Below are positions 14,538-23,092 of a DNA stretch of 30,510 nucleotides, one piece after another (the stretch's first letter is position 1; every line of letters starts with the position of its first letter). A program made the position numbers and the translations under genes. The notes below the pieces were generated by a model, which searched no databases, was not told the origin of the DNA, and was given only the letters and a program-made list of their open reading frames with translations. Where the stretch lies: positions 1 to 30,510 of the forward strand of contig CAMOIZ010000003.1 of NCBI GenBank assembly GCA_946616385.1. Reading direction: 5' to 3'. The stretch comes from an uncultured Bacteroidales bacterium (GTDB lineage: Bacteria > Bacteroidota > Bacteroidia > Bacteroidales > UBA932).

Positions 14538-15275
14538 CTAGAACACAAGCAGATACAGCGCCGCTGCAAGTGCACCGCCCACCATAGGTCCGCATACAGG
14601 CACCCAAGAATAAGACCAGCCGCTGTCGCGCTTGCCTGCAATCGGAAGAATTGCATGGGCCAGTCGAGGACTCAGGTCACGTGCAGGATTCATTGCATAT
14701 CCCGTGGTTCCGCCAAGAGACATACCTATCGACATTATGACGCAGGTTACCGGCCAGGATCCTAGGGCTCCAGTAGATGCGGCTGTTCCGGCCACGCTGA
14801 ATGCGTTGCCCTGTGTGCCGAGTGCAAGAATGATGAAGACAAGCAGCCAGGTAGCCACCACTTCGCACCAGAAATTGCGAGCCTTGTTCTCAATAGCCGG
14901 CATGGTGCAGAAAGTACCGAGGATTGTGTCTGGCTGATCTGAAGTTGCCTTGTAGTGATCTTTATAGAACGACCACACCAGGCATGCCCCGACAAAACCG
15001 CCAAGCATCTGTGCAAGCACATAGCCTGCAACGCTCGCCCAGGGGAAAGTCCCCGCTATGGCAAGTCCCAGGGTTACCGCAGGGTTAAGATGCGCGCCTG
15101 AAACAGGCCCTGCGATGAGCACGCCGAGCATTACAGCAAGGCCCCAGCCAAGGGCTATGACAACCCATCCTCCGCCTTGTGCTTTGGATTTGTTCAGCGA
15201 GGTAGCGGCGCAGACGCCGTCACCGAGAAGGACCAGCACAAGAGTGCCGATAAATTCAAAAACATACTGTATCAT
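14538..15275 (-). CDS. glpF: Glycerol uptake facilitator (aquaglyceroporin)
   Basis: A 245-residue MIP-family channel with six predicted membrane helices and two pore half-helices. The two pore motifs are NPA at 64-66 (HLNPAVTL) and NPARD at 196-200. Asp200 after the second motif is the mark of glycerol facilitators as opposed to pure water channels. It lets glycerol diffuse into the cell, where GlpK traps it by phosphorylation. The start follows four bases after the glpK stop, so the two are co-transcribed with glpK first. Confidence 0.95.
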   Translation of the reverse strand: MIQYVFEFIGTLVLVLLGDGVCAATSLNKSKAQGGGWVVIALGWGLAVMLGVLIAGPVSGAHLNPAVTLGLAIAGTFPWASVAGYVLAQMLGGFVGACLVWSFYKDHYKATSDQPDTILGTFCTMPAIENKARNFWCEVVATWLLVFIILALGTQGNAFSVAGTAASTGALGSWPVTCVIMSIGMSLGGTTGYAMNPARDLSPRLAHAILPIAGKRDSGWSYSWVPVCGPMVGGALAAALYLLVF

Positions 15276-15279
15276 AGCG

Positions 15280-16758
15280 TCATTTGTTAATTGTTCTGGA
15301 AATAGCGTCAGCCCAACCGGCTTTCAAAGGCTCGACATCACGGTCGGAAGGCGAGAAACTGCGGTCGACCTGCCATTGCCCTCGGATTTCATCGGTGGAA
15401 GACCAGAATCCGACGGCGAGACCGGCAAGGTAGGCCGCTCCCATGCCTGTGGTTTCAGTAACTTTGGGGCGTACCACCGACGCTCCCAGGACATCGGCCT
15501 GGAACTGCATCAGCAGATTGTTGCGGGATGCCCCTCCGTCTACCTTAAGCTCGGCAAGCTTCATTCCGGCATCCTTCTCCATGGCGGCCACTATGTCCAT
15601 TGTCTGGAAAGCTATGCCCTCGAGTGCGGCCCGGGCGATGTGGGCTGCGGTAGCGCCTCGGGTAAGTCCGCAGATGGTCCCGCGTGCGTCCTGGTCCCAG
15701 TAAGGAGCACCCATTCCGGTGAGGGCGGGGACGAAGTAAACGCCGCCATTGTCCGGCACGGATGCCGCAAGAGCTTCTATCTCCGATGAACTGCGGATTA
15801 TCCCAAGGCCGTCCCTCAGCCACTGTACTACGGATCCTCCAACGAAAATGGAGCCTTCAAGGGCATAATTCACGGTGTCGCCGATTTTCCAGGCGATGGT
15901 GGTGAGCAGTTTGTTCTTCGAGAGTATAGGTTTTGTGCCGGTGTTCATCAGAAGGAAACAACCGGTACCATAAGTGTTCTTGACGGACCCCGGAGCGGTG
16001 CACATCTGCCCGAAGAGAGCCGACTGCTGGTCGCCGGCAATGCCCGCGATAGGCACTTCGTGAGCGAAGATGGTGGTCTTTGTATGTCCGTAGACTTCGG
16101 AGGAAGACTTGACTTCGGGCAGCATCGATGCGGGAATTCCCAGCAGCGAGAGCATCTCCTCATCCCACTTGAGCGTATTGATGTTGAAGAGCATGGTGCG
16201 GGACGCATTCGTAACGTCTGTGATGTGCACCTCGCCCTTGGTGAGCTGCCACACCAGCCAGCTGTCGACGGTGCCGAATCGGAGTTTTCCCGCCTCGGCG
16301 CGCTCGCGTGCCCCCGGGACATTGTCCAGTATCCATTTGATCTTGGTTCCGGAGAAGTATGCATCGATGATCAGGCCGGTCTTTTCGCGTATCTTGTCCG
16401 TAAGGCCTTGCGCCTTGAGGGAATCGCAGAACGAAGCGGTGCGGCGGTCCTGCCATACAATGGCATTGTAGACAGGCTTGCCTGTTTCGGCATCCCACAC
16501 TATCGTGGTTTCGCGCTGGTTGGTGATGCCGATGGCAGCGATATCCTTGCCGTTTATTCCTATCTTGGAAATGGATTCGGCAATTACGGCCGCCTCCGAT
16601 GACCATATTTCCATGGGGTCGTGTTCGACCCAGCCCGGCTGAGGAAAATGCTGTGTGAATTCCATCTGCGCAACGGAGCATACGTTGCCTTCGTGATCGA
16701 AAACAAGTGCACGGGAAGAACTGGTGCCCTGATCGAGAGCAAGAATGTATTTGGTCAT
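15280..16758 (-). CDS. glpK: Glycerol kinase
   Basis: A 492-residue FGGY-family kinase that makes glycerol 3-phosphate from glycerol and ATP in the cytoplasm. The phosphate-binding motif is LDQGTSSSRALVFD (8-21). Other family marks are GWVEHDPMEIW, AIGITNQRETTIVWD, and the C-terminal PYWDQDARGTICGLTRG and DGGASRN motifs. Length fits the family (about 495). It is the first gene of a two-gene unit with glpF. No glycerol-3-phosphate dehydrogenase is encoded nearby, so the product enters lipid or central metabolism through genes elsewhere. The promoter overlaps that of the divergent glycosyltransferase gene. Confidence 0.97.
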   Translation of the reverse strand: MTKYILALDQGTSSSRALVFDHEGNVCSVAQMEFTQHFPQPGWVEHDPMEIWSSEAAVIAESISKIGINGKDIAAIGITNQRETTIVWDAETGKPVYNAIVWQDRRTASFCDSLKAQGLTDKIREKTGLIIDAYFSGTKIKWILDNVPGARERAEAGKLRFGTVDSWLVWQLTKGEVHITDVTNASRTMLFNINTLKWDEEMLSLLGIPASMLPEVKSSSEVYGHTKTTIFAHEVPIAGIAGDQQSALFGQMCTAPGSVKNTYGTGCFLLMNTGTKPILSKNKLLTTIAWKIGDTVNYALEGSIFVGGSVVQWLRDGLGIIRSSSEIEALAASVPDNGGVYFVPALTGMGAPYWDQDARGTICGLTRGATAAHIARAALEGIAFQTMDIVAAMEKDAGMKLAELKVDGGASRNNLLMQFQADVLGASVVRPKVTETTGMGAAYLAGLAVGFWSSTDEIRGQWQVDRSFSPSDRDVEPLKAGWADAISRTINK

Positions 16759-16774
16759 TTCAGTGTTTAATTAT

Positions 16775-16782
16775 TAACTTTG
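16775..16782 (+). promoter_or_regulatory. -7 promoter box of the glycosyltransferase gene
   Basis: TAACTTTG matches TAnnTTTG exactly; a TTG at 16751-16753 lies 21 bases upstream. The start codon is at 16802. It interlocks with the glpK promoter on the other strand. Confidence 0.6.
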
Positions 16783-16784
16783 CA

Positions 16785-16792
16785 TAAAGATA
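16785..16792 (-). promoter_or_regulatory. -7 promoter box of glpK-glpF
   Basis: The minus strand reads TATCTTTA, one mismatch from TAnnTTTG, 26 bases ahead of the glpK ATG. It lies two bases from the -7 box of the divergent gene, so the two promoters probably cannot be occupied at once. Confidence 0.5.
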
Positions 16793-16801
16793 CGAATTTT
16801 T

Positions 16802-18106
16802 ATGCAAAGAGTGCGCATTTTCCGTCCCGCTTCGTTCAGCACAGCCGAAATGAGGCGCATTGCCGGCGAAGCCGATACCGACTACACCATTATTTACACC
16901 CGGGCCACCGAACTGCGGTGGGTGAACTTCGGGCTTGAAAGGATGGTACAGATAGCTGATGACACCAATGCCGCCATGGTCTATTCCGACCATTTCAACG
17001 GCGACGAGCCCGCGCCCGTAATTGATTATCAAGCCGGATCTCTCCGCGACGACTTCGATTTCGGAGGGGTTCAGATGTACAGGACATCCGTGCTCAGGGA
17101 ATCGGTACAGGGCATGGATGCCGAATATGAATTCGCAGGCCTGTACGACCTGCGGCTGAGGGCGTCAAGACTGGGGACTCTGCTGCATGTCAACGAGTTT
17201 CTATATTATGAGCTTGACTCCGACAAAAGGGATTCCGGCGAAAAGATCTTCGATTACGTGAATCCTAAGAACAGAGTGGTACAGATAGAGATGGAAGCCG
17301 CCTGCACCGCGCACCTCAAGGCCATAGGAGCCTGGCTCAAGCCGGAATTCAAGGATGTCGACCTTTCGGAGGGAGACTTCAAATATGAAGCGTCCGTAGT
17401 GATTCCTTGTAAAAACAGGGTACGCACCATCGGCGATGCCATCCGCAGCGCACTTTCCCAGAAAACGGACTTCCCCTACAACGTAATAGTGGTAGATGAC
17501 AACTCCGACGACGGCACCGTCGAAGTCATCCGTAGTTTCCGGAATGACCCGAGGCTTGTTTACATCGCCCAGGACAGGAGCTACCATGCAATCGGAGGCA
17601 ACTGGAATGCGGCCCTCCACCACCATGAATGCGGGCGCTTCGCTCTTCAGCTTGATTCCGACGACATCTACAGCGACGAGAATACCGTACAAAAGTTCGT
17701 AGAAGCGTTCCACGAGCAGAACTGCGCGATGGTGGTCGGCACCTACAGGATCACCGATTTTGAGCTCAACACTATTCCTCCCGGCATCATCGACCATAAG
17801 GAGTGGACACCGGACAACGGACGCAACAATGCGCTCAGGGTCAACGGTCTTGGAGCCCCCCGCGGATTCTGGACACCGCTGATGAGAAAACTCAATTTCC
17901 CCACTACAAAATACGGAGAGGATTATGCCGTCGGCCTGAGGATCAGCCGCGAGTACAGAATAGGACGCATCTACGACGTCATGTACAATTGCCGCCGCTG
18001 GGACGACAATTCAGATCACGGGCTCAGCATAGAGAAAGTCAATGCAAACAATCTCTATAAAGACCGCATCCGGACCTGGGAGCTTATCGCAAGGATATCT
18101 CTATGA
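16802..18106 (+). CDS. Glycosyltransferase family 2 protein with a second, degenerate GT-like N-terminal part
   Basis: A 434-residue protein. The C-terminal half (from about residue 196) is a typical GT-A fold family 2 glycosyltransferase: ASVVIPCKNR, VVDDNSDDGTVEVI, and the DxD metal site LDSDD (Asp285, Asp287), with the later GEDYAVGLRIS. The N-terminal half has lines such as ADTDYTIIYTRATELRWV, AAMVYSDHFNG and FGGVQMYRTSVLRE that look like parts of a second GT-A domain without its nucleotide-binding start. The acceptor and sugar are unknown; surface glycan or glycoprotein synthesis is a reasonable guess. No signal or membrane segment. It is divergent from glpK and its end overlaps the convergent GH31 gene by 23 bases. 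Confidence 0.85.
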   Translation: MQRVRIFRPASFSTAEMRRIAGEADTDYTIIYTRATELRWVNFGLERMVQIADDTNAAMVYSDHFNGDEPAPVIDYQAGSLRDDFDFGGVQMYRTSVLRESVQGMDAEYEFAGLYDLRLRASRLGTLLHVNEFLYYELDSDKRDSGEKIFDYVNPKNRVVQIEMEAACTAHLKAIGAWLKPEFKDVDLSEGDFKYEASVVIPCKNRVRTIGDAIRSALSQKTDFPYNVIVVDDNSDDGTVEVIRSFRNDPRLVYIAQDRSYHAIGGNWNAALHHHECGRFALQLDSDDIYSDENTVQKFVEAFHEQNCAMVVGTYRITDFELNTIPPGIIDHKEWTPDNGRNNALRVNGLGAPRGFWTPLMRKLNFPTTKYGEDYAVGLRISREYRIGRIYDVMYNCRRWDDNSDHGLSIEKVNANNLYKDRIRTWELIARISL

Positions 18107-20489
18107 CATTCCGTTTGTCGGCAGGAGTTGCAGGCAGTGCGATCGTAACCCGGTCGGCATCCACCTTCACTTCGCCGGCTGCCTTTCCATTGAGCAGGAC
18201 CTTGGCGGGCTTTGCGGACACACCTTCGAGGACTATGCTCAGCTGTCTGTCGGGCAACATCCCCTTGTAATGTCCCTTGCGGCCATCCACAGTGATTTTC
18301 AATCCTCCCGATGACCTTTCTTTGCTGATCAGCGTCGTCGCATAATCGGTATCGTATGCCTGGGAGATTCCGTCATCTTCGTACAGTGTGTATGAACTCC
18401 TGCCGCCTCCGGGAACTACCAGCAGGCGAAGCCCCTCTCTTTCTTCCTGAAGATTGTTTATTCCCTCGGCAGCCAAGGGCAGGATGGATCCGGCCTTGAC
18501 ATACCATGGATTTTCGTCGATCGTATAGTAGAGAGTACGCACGCTTCCGCCTTTTTCCATTTTATGGTGGGCCATGTCGTACCAGTCGTTGCCTGCAGGG
18601 AACCACATCTTCCGCTCGGTGCGTCCGTCCTTCATCGGTTCGCACAGCACAGTCGCCAGAATAAGGTCGCCGAACATGAATTCCTGATTCCAGATATATG
18701 CCTGGGAGTTTTCAGGATAATCGTAGTACAGAGGCCGGCTGATGGAAATGCCGCTGTCGAAGGCCTGCCTCGCTGCCGTGTAGATGTATGGAGACAGAGC
18801 ATATCGGAGAACGACGGCCTCCTTCATGTATTCGTAGTGGTCGGGGTAAGCCCAAATGCGTCTGTCGAAGTTCGGATTGTTCGTAGAATGCGTCTTGAAC
18901 AGCGGATTGAACACCCCGTACTGTACCCAGCGCGTAAACATCTCCGGATCCGTAGGGTGCGTTTCTTTCCCTGGCTGATAGTGACCTCCGATGTCGTGTC
19001 CCCAGTATCCGTAGCCCACATTGGAAGCCGTAGCCGTGAAATAGGGCAGGAAACCGAGCACGGCCCAACTCTCATGGGTATCTCCGGAGAAGCCGAGCTG
19101 ATAGCGGTGACTTCCGAGACCTCCCCACCTGTGATAAATCAACGGACGGTCGGCATCTTTGCCCTTGTAGCGGCTCTGACGGACTTTGTCGTTCCAGAAA
19201 GCCCAGTTGAGCCAGTAGGTATTGCTGAGCCCCTTTGTGTAGCGGCTGGTCGGATACTGCTGCCAATCGAGCCACCAGAAATCCACGCCCATTTCCTCGA
19301 TTGGATGCAGGACACTGTTGAAATAGGCATCTGCCCATTCTTTCTGGTCGATCCGGAACGGCACGGGAGCATGATATCCGGGGCGTCCCACAGCTTTGGA
19401 TGTGCCTTGATACCGGTAGCCTTCGTTACCGTAAACATATCCTTCAGGGCCGTCATAATCTTCGGTACGAGAAAGATAATCCTTCACGAAAGCAGGATAA
19501 CAGTCCTCGTAAGCCTGGATTCCACCCGCAGGATGCAGGTTCAGGGCGGTCTTGTAACCAAGGCCGTGGATCTCCTTCAGGAATCCTTCGGGATCCGGGA
19601 AATAATTCTTGTTCCAAGTGTATCCTGTCCATCCGGTAGAGCATCCGAAAGGATCTTTGGGTTCCCTTGGTTTCAGGCCTTTCCAGGTCTCGTGCCAGTC
19701 CATGTCCACTATGAAAATATCGATAGGGATATCCCTGTCGCGCATTTCTTTTGCCAGAGCGAGCATCTCGGCATCGGTATATGCCCAGTAGCGGCTCCAC
19801 CAGTAACCTAATGTATAACGCGGAGGCAGAGGAATGCGTCCCGCCACCTCGGTAAAGGCTTTCAATGCTCCCTTGTAGTCGTGTCCATAAGCGAAGATAT
19901 ACAGGTCTTTGCGGATTTTTCCATCCTTCTCCGACACCCATGCGCCCCAGTCGGAATCGTCTGCTTCAATCAGATGGCGCTCCGACTCATCGACCACCGC
20001 CCATCCGTCACGGGAGATAACGCCGTTCTCAAGCCCGGTATTGTCTTTGCTTATATGATCCGGCCCTGAGCATCCGTCCAAAGTACGTGTAGTTCCCTTG
20101 AGGTTTCCGGAATCATCTGCACCGGGAGTCCATACCACGGTACGGCCGTTAAGCTTGAAACTGACTCTGAGATTGTCGGCCGAGAAGATTTCATTGCCCG
20201 TATAAACGAGAGTCACGGCAGAGGTCTTGATGGTCAGTCTGCCATTCTTCTCGCTGCTGCTGAACTTGGGAACCGGCAGATTCCTGTTTATAATGGCGAG
20301 AGTGGCCCTGTCTTCAAACTTTGCGTCTTCCGCCCATTCCATGCGGATAAGCCTGTCGGTCAAGACGGTAAAACGGGCATTGCCACAGACGACCGTAGCG
20401 GCAGGGTCTGCTTTCGGATTCTGGGCGACGGCGCCGAAAGACAGTATCGCTGCCAAAGCGGACAAAATGAATCGGAGATAGTTTTTCAT
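18084..20489 (-). CDS. Glycoside hydrolase family 31, secreted
   Basis: An 801-residue retaining alpha-glycosidase with a signal peptide (MKNYLRFILSALAAILSFGAVA, then Q). It has the GH31 order: N-terminal beta-sandwich (to about 230), catalytic barrel, and C-terminal beta domains. The nucleophile is Asp408 in DFWWLDWQQ and the acid/base is Asp470 in GFSGDTHESW; YGYWGHDIGGH follows as in the family. Family members act on alpha-glucosides, alpha-xylosides or related sugars; I cannot choose from sequence. There is no SusC/SusD pair or regulator beside it, so it is a lone gene, likely periplasmic. The start at 20489 gives the signal peptide; longer readings enter the tmRNA promoter. Confidence 0.93.
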   Translation of the reverse strand: MKNYLRFILSALAAILSFGAVAQNPKADPAATVVCGNARFTVLTDRLIRMEWAEDAKFEDRATLAIINRNLPVPKFSSSEKNGRLTIKTSAVTLVYTGNEIFSADNLRVSFKLNGRTVVWTPGADDSGNLKGTTRTLDGCSGPDHISKDNTGLENGVISRDGWAVVDESERHLIEADDSDWGAWVSEKDGKIRKDLYIFAYGHDYKGALKAFTEVAGRIPLPPRYTLGYWWSRYWAYTDAEMLALAKEMRDRDIPIDIFIVDMDWHETWKGLKPREPKDPFGCSTGWTGYTWNKNYFPDPEGFLKEIHGLGYKTALNLHPAGGIQAYEDCYPAFVKDYLSRTEDYDGPEGYVYGNEGYRYQGTSKAVGRPGYHAPVPFRIDQKEWADAYFNSVLHPIEEMGVDFWWLDWQQYPTSRYTKGLSNTYWLNWAFWNDKVRQSRYKGKDADRPLIYHRWGGLGSHRYQLGFSGDTHESWAVLGFLPYFTATASNVGYGYWGHDIGGHYQPGKETHPTDPEMFTRWVQYGVFNPLFKTHSTNNPNFDRRIWAYPDHYEYMKEAVVLRYALSPYIYTAARQAFDSGISISRPLYYDYPENSQAYIWNQEFMFGDLILATVLCEPMKDGRTERKMWFPAGNDWYDMAHHKMEKGGSVRTLYYTIDENPWYVKAGSILPLAAEGINNLQEEREGLRLLVVPGGGRSSYTLYEDDGISQAYDTDYATTLISKERSSGGLKITVDGRKGHYKGMLPDRQLSIVLEGVSAKPAKVLLNGKAAGEVKVDADRVTIALPATPADKRNVIEISLR

Positions 20490-20513
20490 CTTTGTGTTAT
20501 TTGAACGATTGTT

Positions 20514-20521
20514 GCAAGATA
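20514..20521 (-). promoter_or_regulatory. Possible -7 promoter box of the GH31 gene
   Basis: The minus strand reads TATCTTGC, two mismatches from TAnnTTTG, 24 bases ahead of the ATG. The -33 element is not evident. Its bases overlap the -33 TTG of the divergent tmRNA promoter. Confidence 0.35.
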
Positions 20522-20533
20522 ACAAAAAATGCG

Positions 20534-20541
20534 TAAATTTG
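20534..20541 (+). promoter_or_regulatory. -7 promoter box of the tmRNA gene
   Basis: TAAATTTG matches TAnnTTTG exactly. TTG at 20512-20514 lies 19 bases upstream, and the mature tmRNA begins 14 bases downstream. Confidence 0.7.
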
Positions 20542-20555
20542 CGCACTTTTCTACT

Positions 20556-20949
20556 GGGGATGTTTTGGTTTTGACAGCACTGATCTTGGTAGGTAAGCAC
20601 GCCGGGCTTTCGGAGGCTGGCCCGTTAATCTCAACCGACAAAAAATTAGCTGGCAACAGCAACTATGCACTCGCTGCCTAATCTGCCAAGCGGATTAGCT
20701 TAATCGGGACGCCAAGGCTGCGTCGCCGACGAGTATCCCTCCGGCTTTAAGGCTTCTATGTACGGGTCAAGGGGTATCATCCAAGAAGTCTGCACGCGGG
20801 GACTCCCTTAAACCGCGCCAAGATTCAGGGGATAAGTTCCGCTTCGCCTGTCCTTCGGCAGGGCGGTGCCGACAATCAAAGGAGGAATAAGCGTGTAGAA
20901 AGCCCATTGGGACTTTGTTTGGACGGCGGTTCGAGTCCGCCCATCTCCA
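20556..20949 (+). ncRNA. ssrA: Transfer-messenger RNA (tmRNA)
   Basis: A 394-base tmRNA that rescues stalled ribosomes and tags their products for proteolysis. The ends form a tRNA-Ala-like half: GGGGATG (20556-20562) pairs with CATCTCC (20942-20948), discriminator A, and the T arm GGACGG TTCGAGT CCGCCC is near the 3' end. CCA is not encoded. The reading frame resumes at GGC 20652 and gives GNSNYALAA before TAA 20679-20681, following the alanine carried by tmRNA. The tag end NYALAA matches Bacteroidota tags (GETNYALAA in Bacteroides). The rest would form the usual pseudoknots. It has its own promoter and meets the tex gene tail to tail. Confidence 0.97.
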
Positions 20950-20956
20950 CTTTCTT

Positions 20957-23092
20957 CTATTTGGCCAGGCCCAGGGAAATCCTGCGACGGTCCAGGTCGA
21001 CGCCAAGAACCCGAACACGTATCTGCTGATGCAGTTTCAGCACTTTGGAAGGGTCTGTCCCGCGAGGACCGAGCTGGGAAACATGAAGCAGGCCGTTATC
21101 GTGGAGGCCTATATCGACAAAAGCGCCGAAGGCCGTGATGTTGGTGACGATTCCTGGCAGTTCCATCCCGGTCTTGAGGTCTTCGATTTCGTGAATATCG
21201 TCGGCAAATGCAAAATCAGAAGCCGCTTCGCGGGGGTCCAGGCCGGGTTTTGCCAGCTCCTTCAGAATGTCATTCACCGTAGGAAGACCGACATTTCCTC
21301 CAACATATTTTTCTGCATTGATGCGCGAGCACAACTCTGCATTTCCTACAAGTTCCCGGACGCTCACTCCCAGGTCCTTTGCCATCCTGTCGACGACGAA
21401 ATACGATTCAGGATGCACTGCGCTGTCGTCAAGGGGATTATCGGCGCCCTTCACACGCAGGAAGCCCGCACATTGCTCGAAAGCCTTGGCTCCCAGTCTG
21501 GGCACCTTCTTCAATTCTGCACGGGAACGGAATCCTCCGTTGCCGGACCTGTATGCGACTATATTCGCGGCAAGCTGCGGACCGATTCCCGCCACGTAAC
21601 GCAGCAGATACGGGCTTGCCGTATTCAGGTTCACACCCACGGAATTCACGCACGCCTCAACCGTATTGTCGAGTTTCTCTTTAAGCAGCACCTGGTCTAC
21701 ATCATGCTGATACTGCCCTATTCCAAGATTCTTCGGATCTATCTTGACCAGTTCTGCCAAGGGATCCATCAGCCTGCGTCCGATAGACACTGCACCACGC
21801 ACGGTCACGTCTTCATCGGGGAACTCTTCCCGACCTACTTCGGATGCGGAATATATTGACGCACCGTCTTCGCTGACGGTCCATACCTTGCAACCTGTCG
21901 GCAGTTCCACCTTGCGAAAGAACTCCGAGGTTTCCCTGCTGGCGGTTCCGTTTCCTATTGCTACCGCTTCGATATGGTATTTTTCCAGCATATCCTGCAC
22001 GGCCATCAGGGCCTTGACCTTTTCGTTCTGAGGAGGATGCGGATAGATGATGGTATGATACAGAAGCCCGCCTTGTTCGTCGAGGCATGCGATTTTGCAG
22101 CCGTTGCGGAAACCGGGATCCACAGCCATGGTACGTTTCTGCCCTACCGGAGCGCCGAGGAGCAACTGGCGGAGATTGTCACCGAATATGCGGATGCTTT
22201 CCGCATCGGCCTTCTCCTTGGCCTCCCGGATGATCTCGCTGCTGATAGACGGTTCAAGGAGTCGCTTGAAAGAGTCGTCGACAGCTTCCCGGACCTGTTC
22301 TCCAAGTTCACCGGAAGGATATCCCTGCTGCTGGCAGAAGTCGTAGTAAATCTTCTTGCCGCATCGTTCCGGATCGGCATCTATGCTCAATGAAAGGAAT
22401 CCTTCGTCGGCAGCACGAAGCACTGCAAGAAGGTTATGCGCAGGCATGCGCTGCAGGGGCATGGACCAATCGAAATAGCTGCGATATTTGTCGGCTTCGG
22501 GGCCGACGGCCTTTTTTGTAGCCTTGGACACCAGCCTACGGCCTCGGAATATCTCCCTGAGGTTCTCTCGTATCACCGGAGTTTCGCTGAGACGTTCCGC
22601 CACGATGTCCCGGGCTCCCGCAAGAGCGGCTTCCACGTCCTCGACTTTGCCTGGCTTAACGAATCTGGCCGCCTCGGAACGAGGATTGCGGGCGCGGAGA
22701 GTCCACATCGAATCTGCCAGCGGCTCAAGTCCAAGTTCCTTGGCGACGGTGGCCCTTGTACGGCGTTTCGGCCGGAAAGGCAGATAAAGGTCTTCCAGTT
22801 CCGATGATGCCACGCAGTTCTCTATCCTGGAACGGAGTTCCTCAGTAAGCGCTCCTGCCTCCGAAATGGTCTTAAGCACGGTCTCCTTGCGTTTTTCCAT
22901 TTCGGCAAAGACATCCACCCAATGCTTGAGTTCTGCCACCTCGCTGTCGTCCATGCCACCGGTTTTCTCTTTGCGGTAGCGGCTGATGAAAGGGATGGTG
23001 TCGCCCTCGGCAAACATTTCCGCACAATTCTCTACCTGCCAGGCCTTAAGGTTCATAATGCCGGCAATGTGGTTTATGTATATTTCTTTCAT
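20957..23092 (-). CDS. tex: Tex-family S1 RNA-binding protein
   Basis: A 711-residue protein of the Tex/YhgF family, nucleic-acid-binding proteins linked to transcription. Order: N-terminal helical domain with FISRYRKEKTGGMDD (about 34-48), a YqgF/RNase H-like fold (RTMAVDPGFRNGCKIACLD; IGNGTASRETSEF), a helix-hairpin-helix region (LLRYVAGIGPQLAANIVAYR) and a C-terminal S1 domain (GIVTNITAFGAFVDIGLHDNG; ISLGL at the end). Its length is slightly shorter than the E. coli protein. The start at 23092 overlaps the CLC gene stop by one base (TGATG), so translation is probably coupled. It is the last gene of the minus-strand series and faces the tmRNA 3' end. Confidence 0.95.
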   Translation of the reverse strand: MKEIYINHIAGIMNLKAWQVENCAEMFAEGDTIPFISRYRKEKTGGMDDSEVAELKHWVDVFAEMEKRKETVLKTISEAGALTEELRSRIENCVASSELEDLYLPFRPKRRTRATVAKELGLEPLADSMWTLRARNPRSEAARFVKPGKVEDVEAALAGARDIVAERLSETPVIRENLREIFRGRRLVSKATKKAVGPEADKYRSYFDWSMPLQRMPAHNLLAVLRAADEGFLSLSIDADPERCGKKIYYDFCQQQGYPSGELGEQVREAVDDSFKRLLEPSISSEIIREAKEKADAESIRIFGDNLRQLLLGAPVGQKRTMAVDPGFRNGCKIACLDEQGGLLYHTIIYPHPPQNEKVKALMAVQDMLEKYHIEAVAIGNGTASRETSEFFRKVELPTGCKVWTVSEDGASIYSASEVGREEFPDEDVTVRGAVSIGRRLMDPLAELVKIDPKNLGIGQYQHDVDQVLLKEKLDNTVEACVNSVGVNLNTASPYLLRYVAGIGPQLAANIVAYRSGNGGFRSRAELKKVPRLGAKAFEQCAGFLRVKGADNPLDDSAVHPESYFVVDRMAKDLGVSVRELVGNAELCSRINAEKYVGGNVGLPTVNDILKELAKPGLDPREAASDFAFADDIHEIEDLKTGMELPGIVTNITAFGAFVDIGLHDNGLLHVSQLGPRGTDPSKVLKLHQQIRVRVLGVDLDRRRISLGLAK

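Noticed and set aside
18564..19811. 415-codon open frame antisense to the GH31 gene
   Set aside because: It lies wholly inside a well-supported gene and its translation has no recognisable motif.
20556..20956. tmRNA 3' end as an integration site of an island
   Set aside because: The tex gene follows within eight bases and continues intact; there is no integrase or duplicated tmRNA end.
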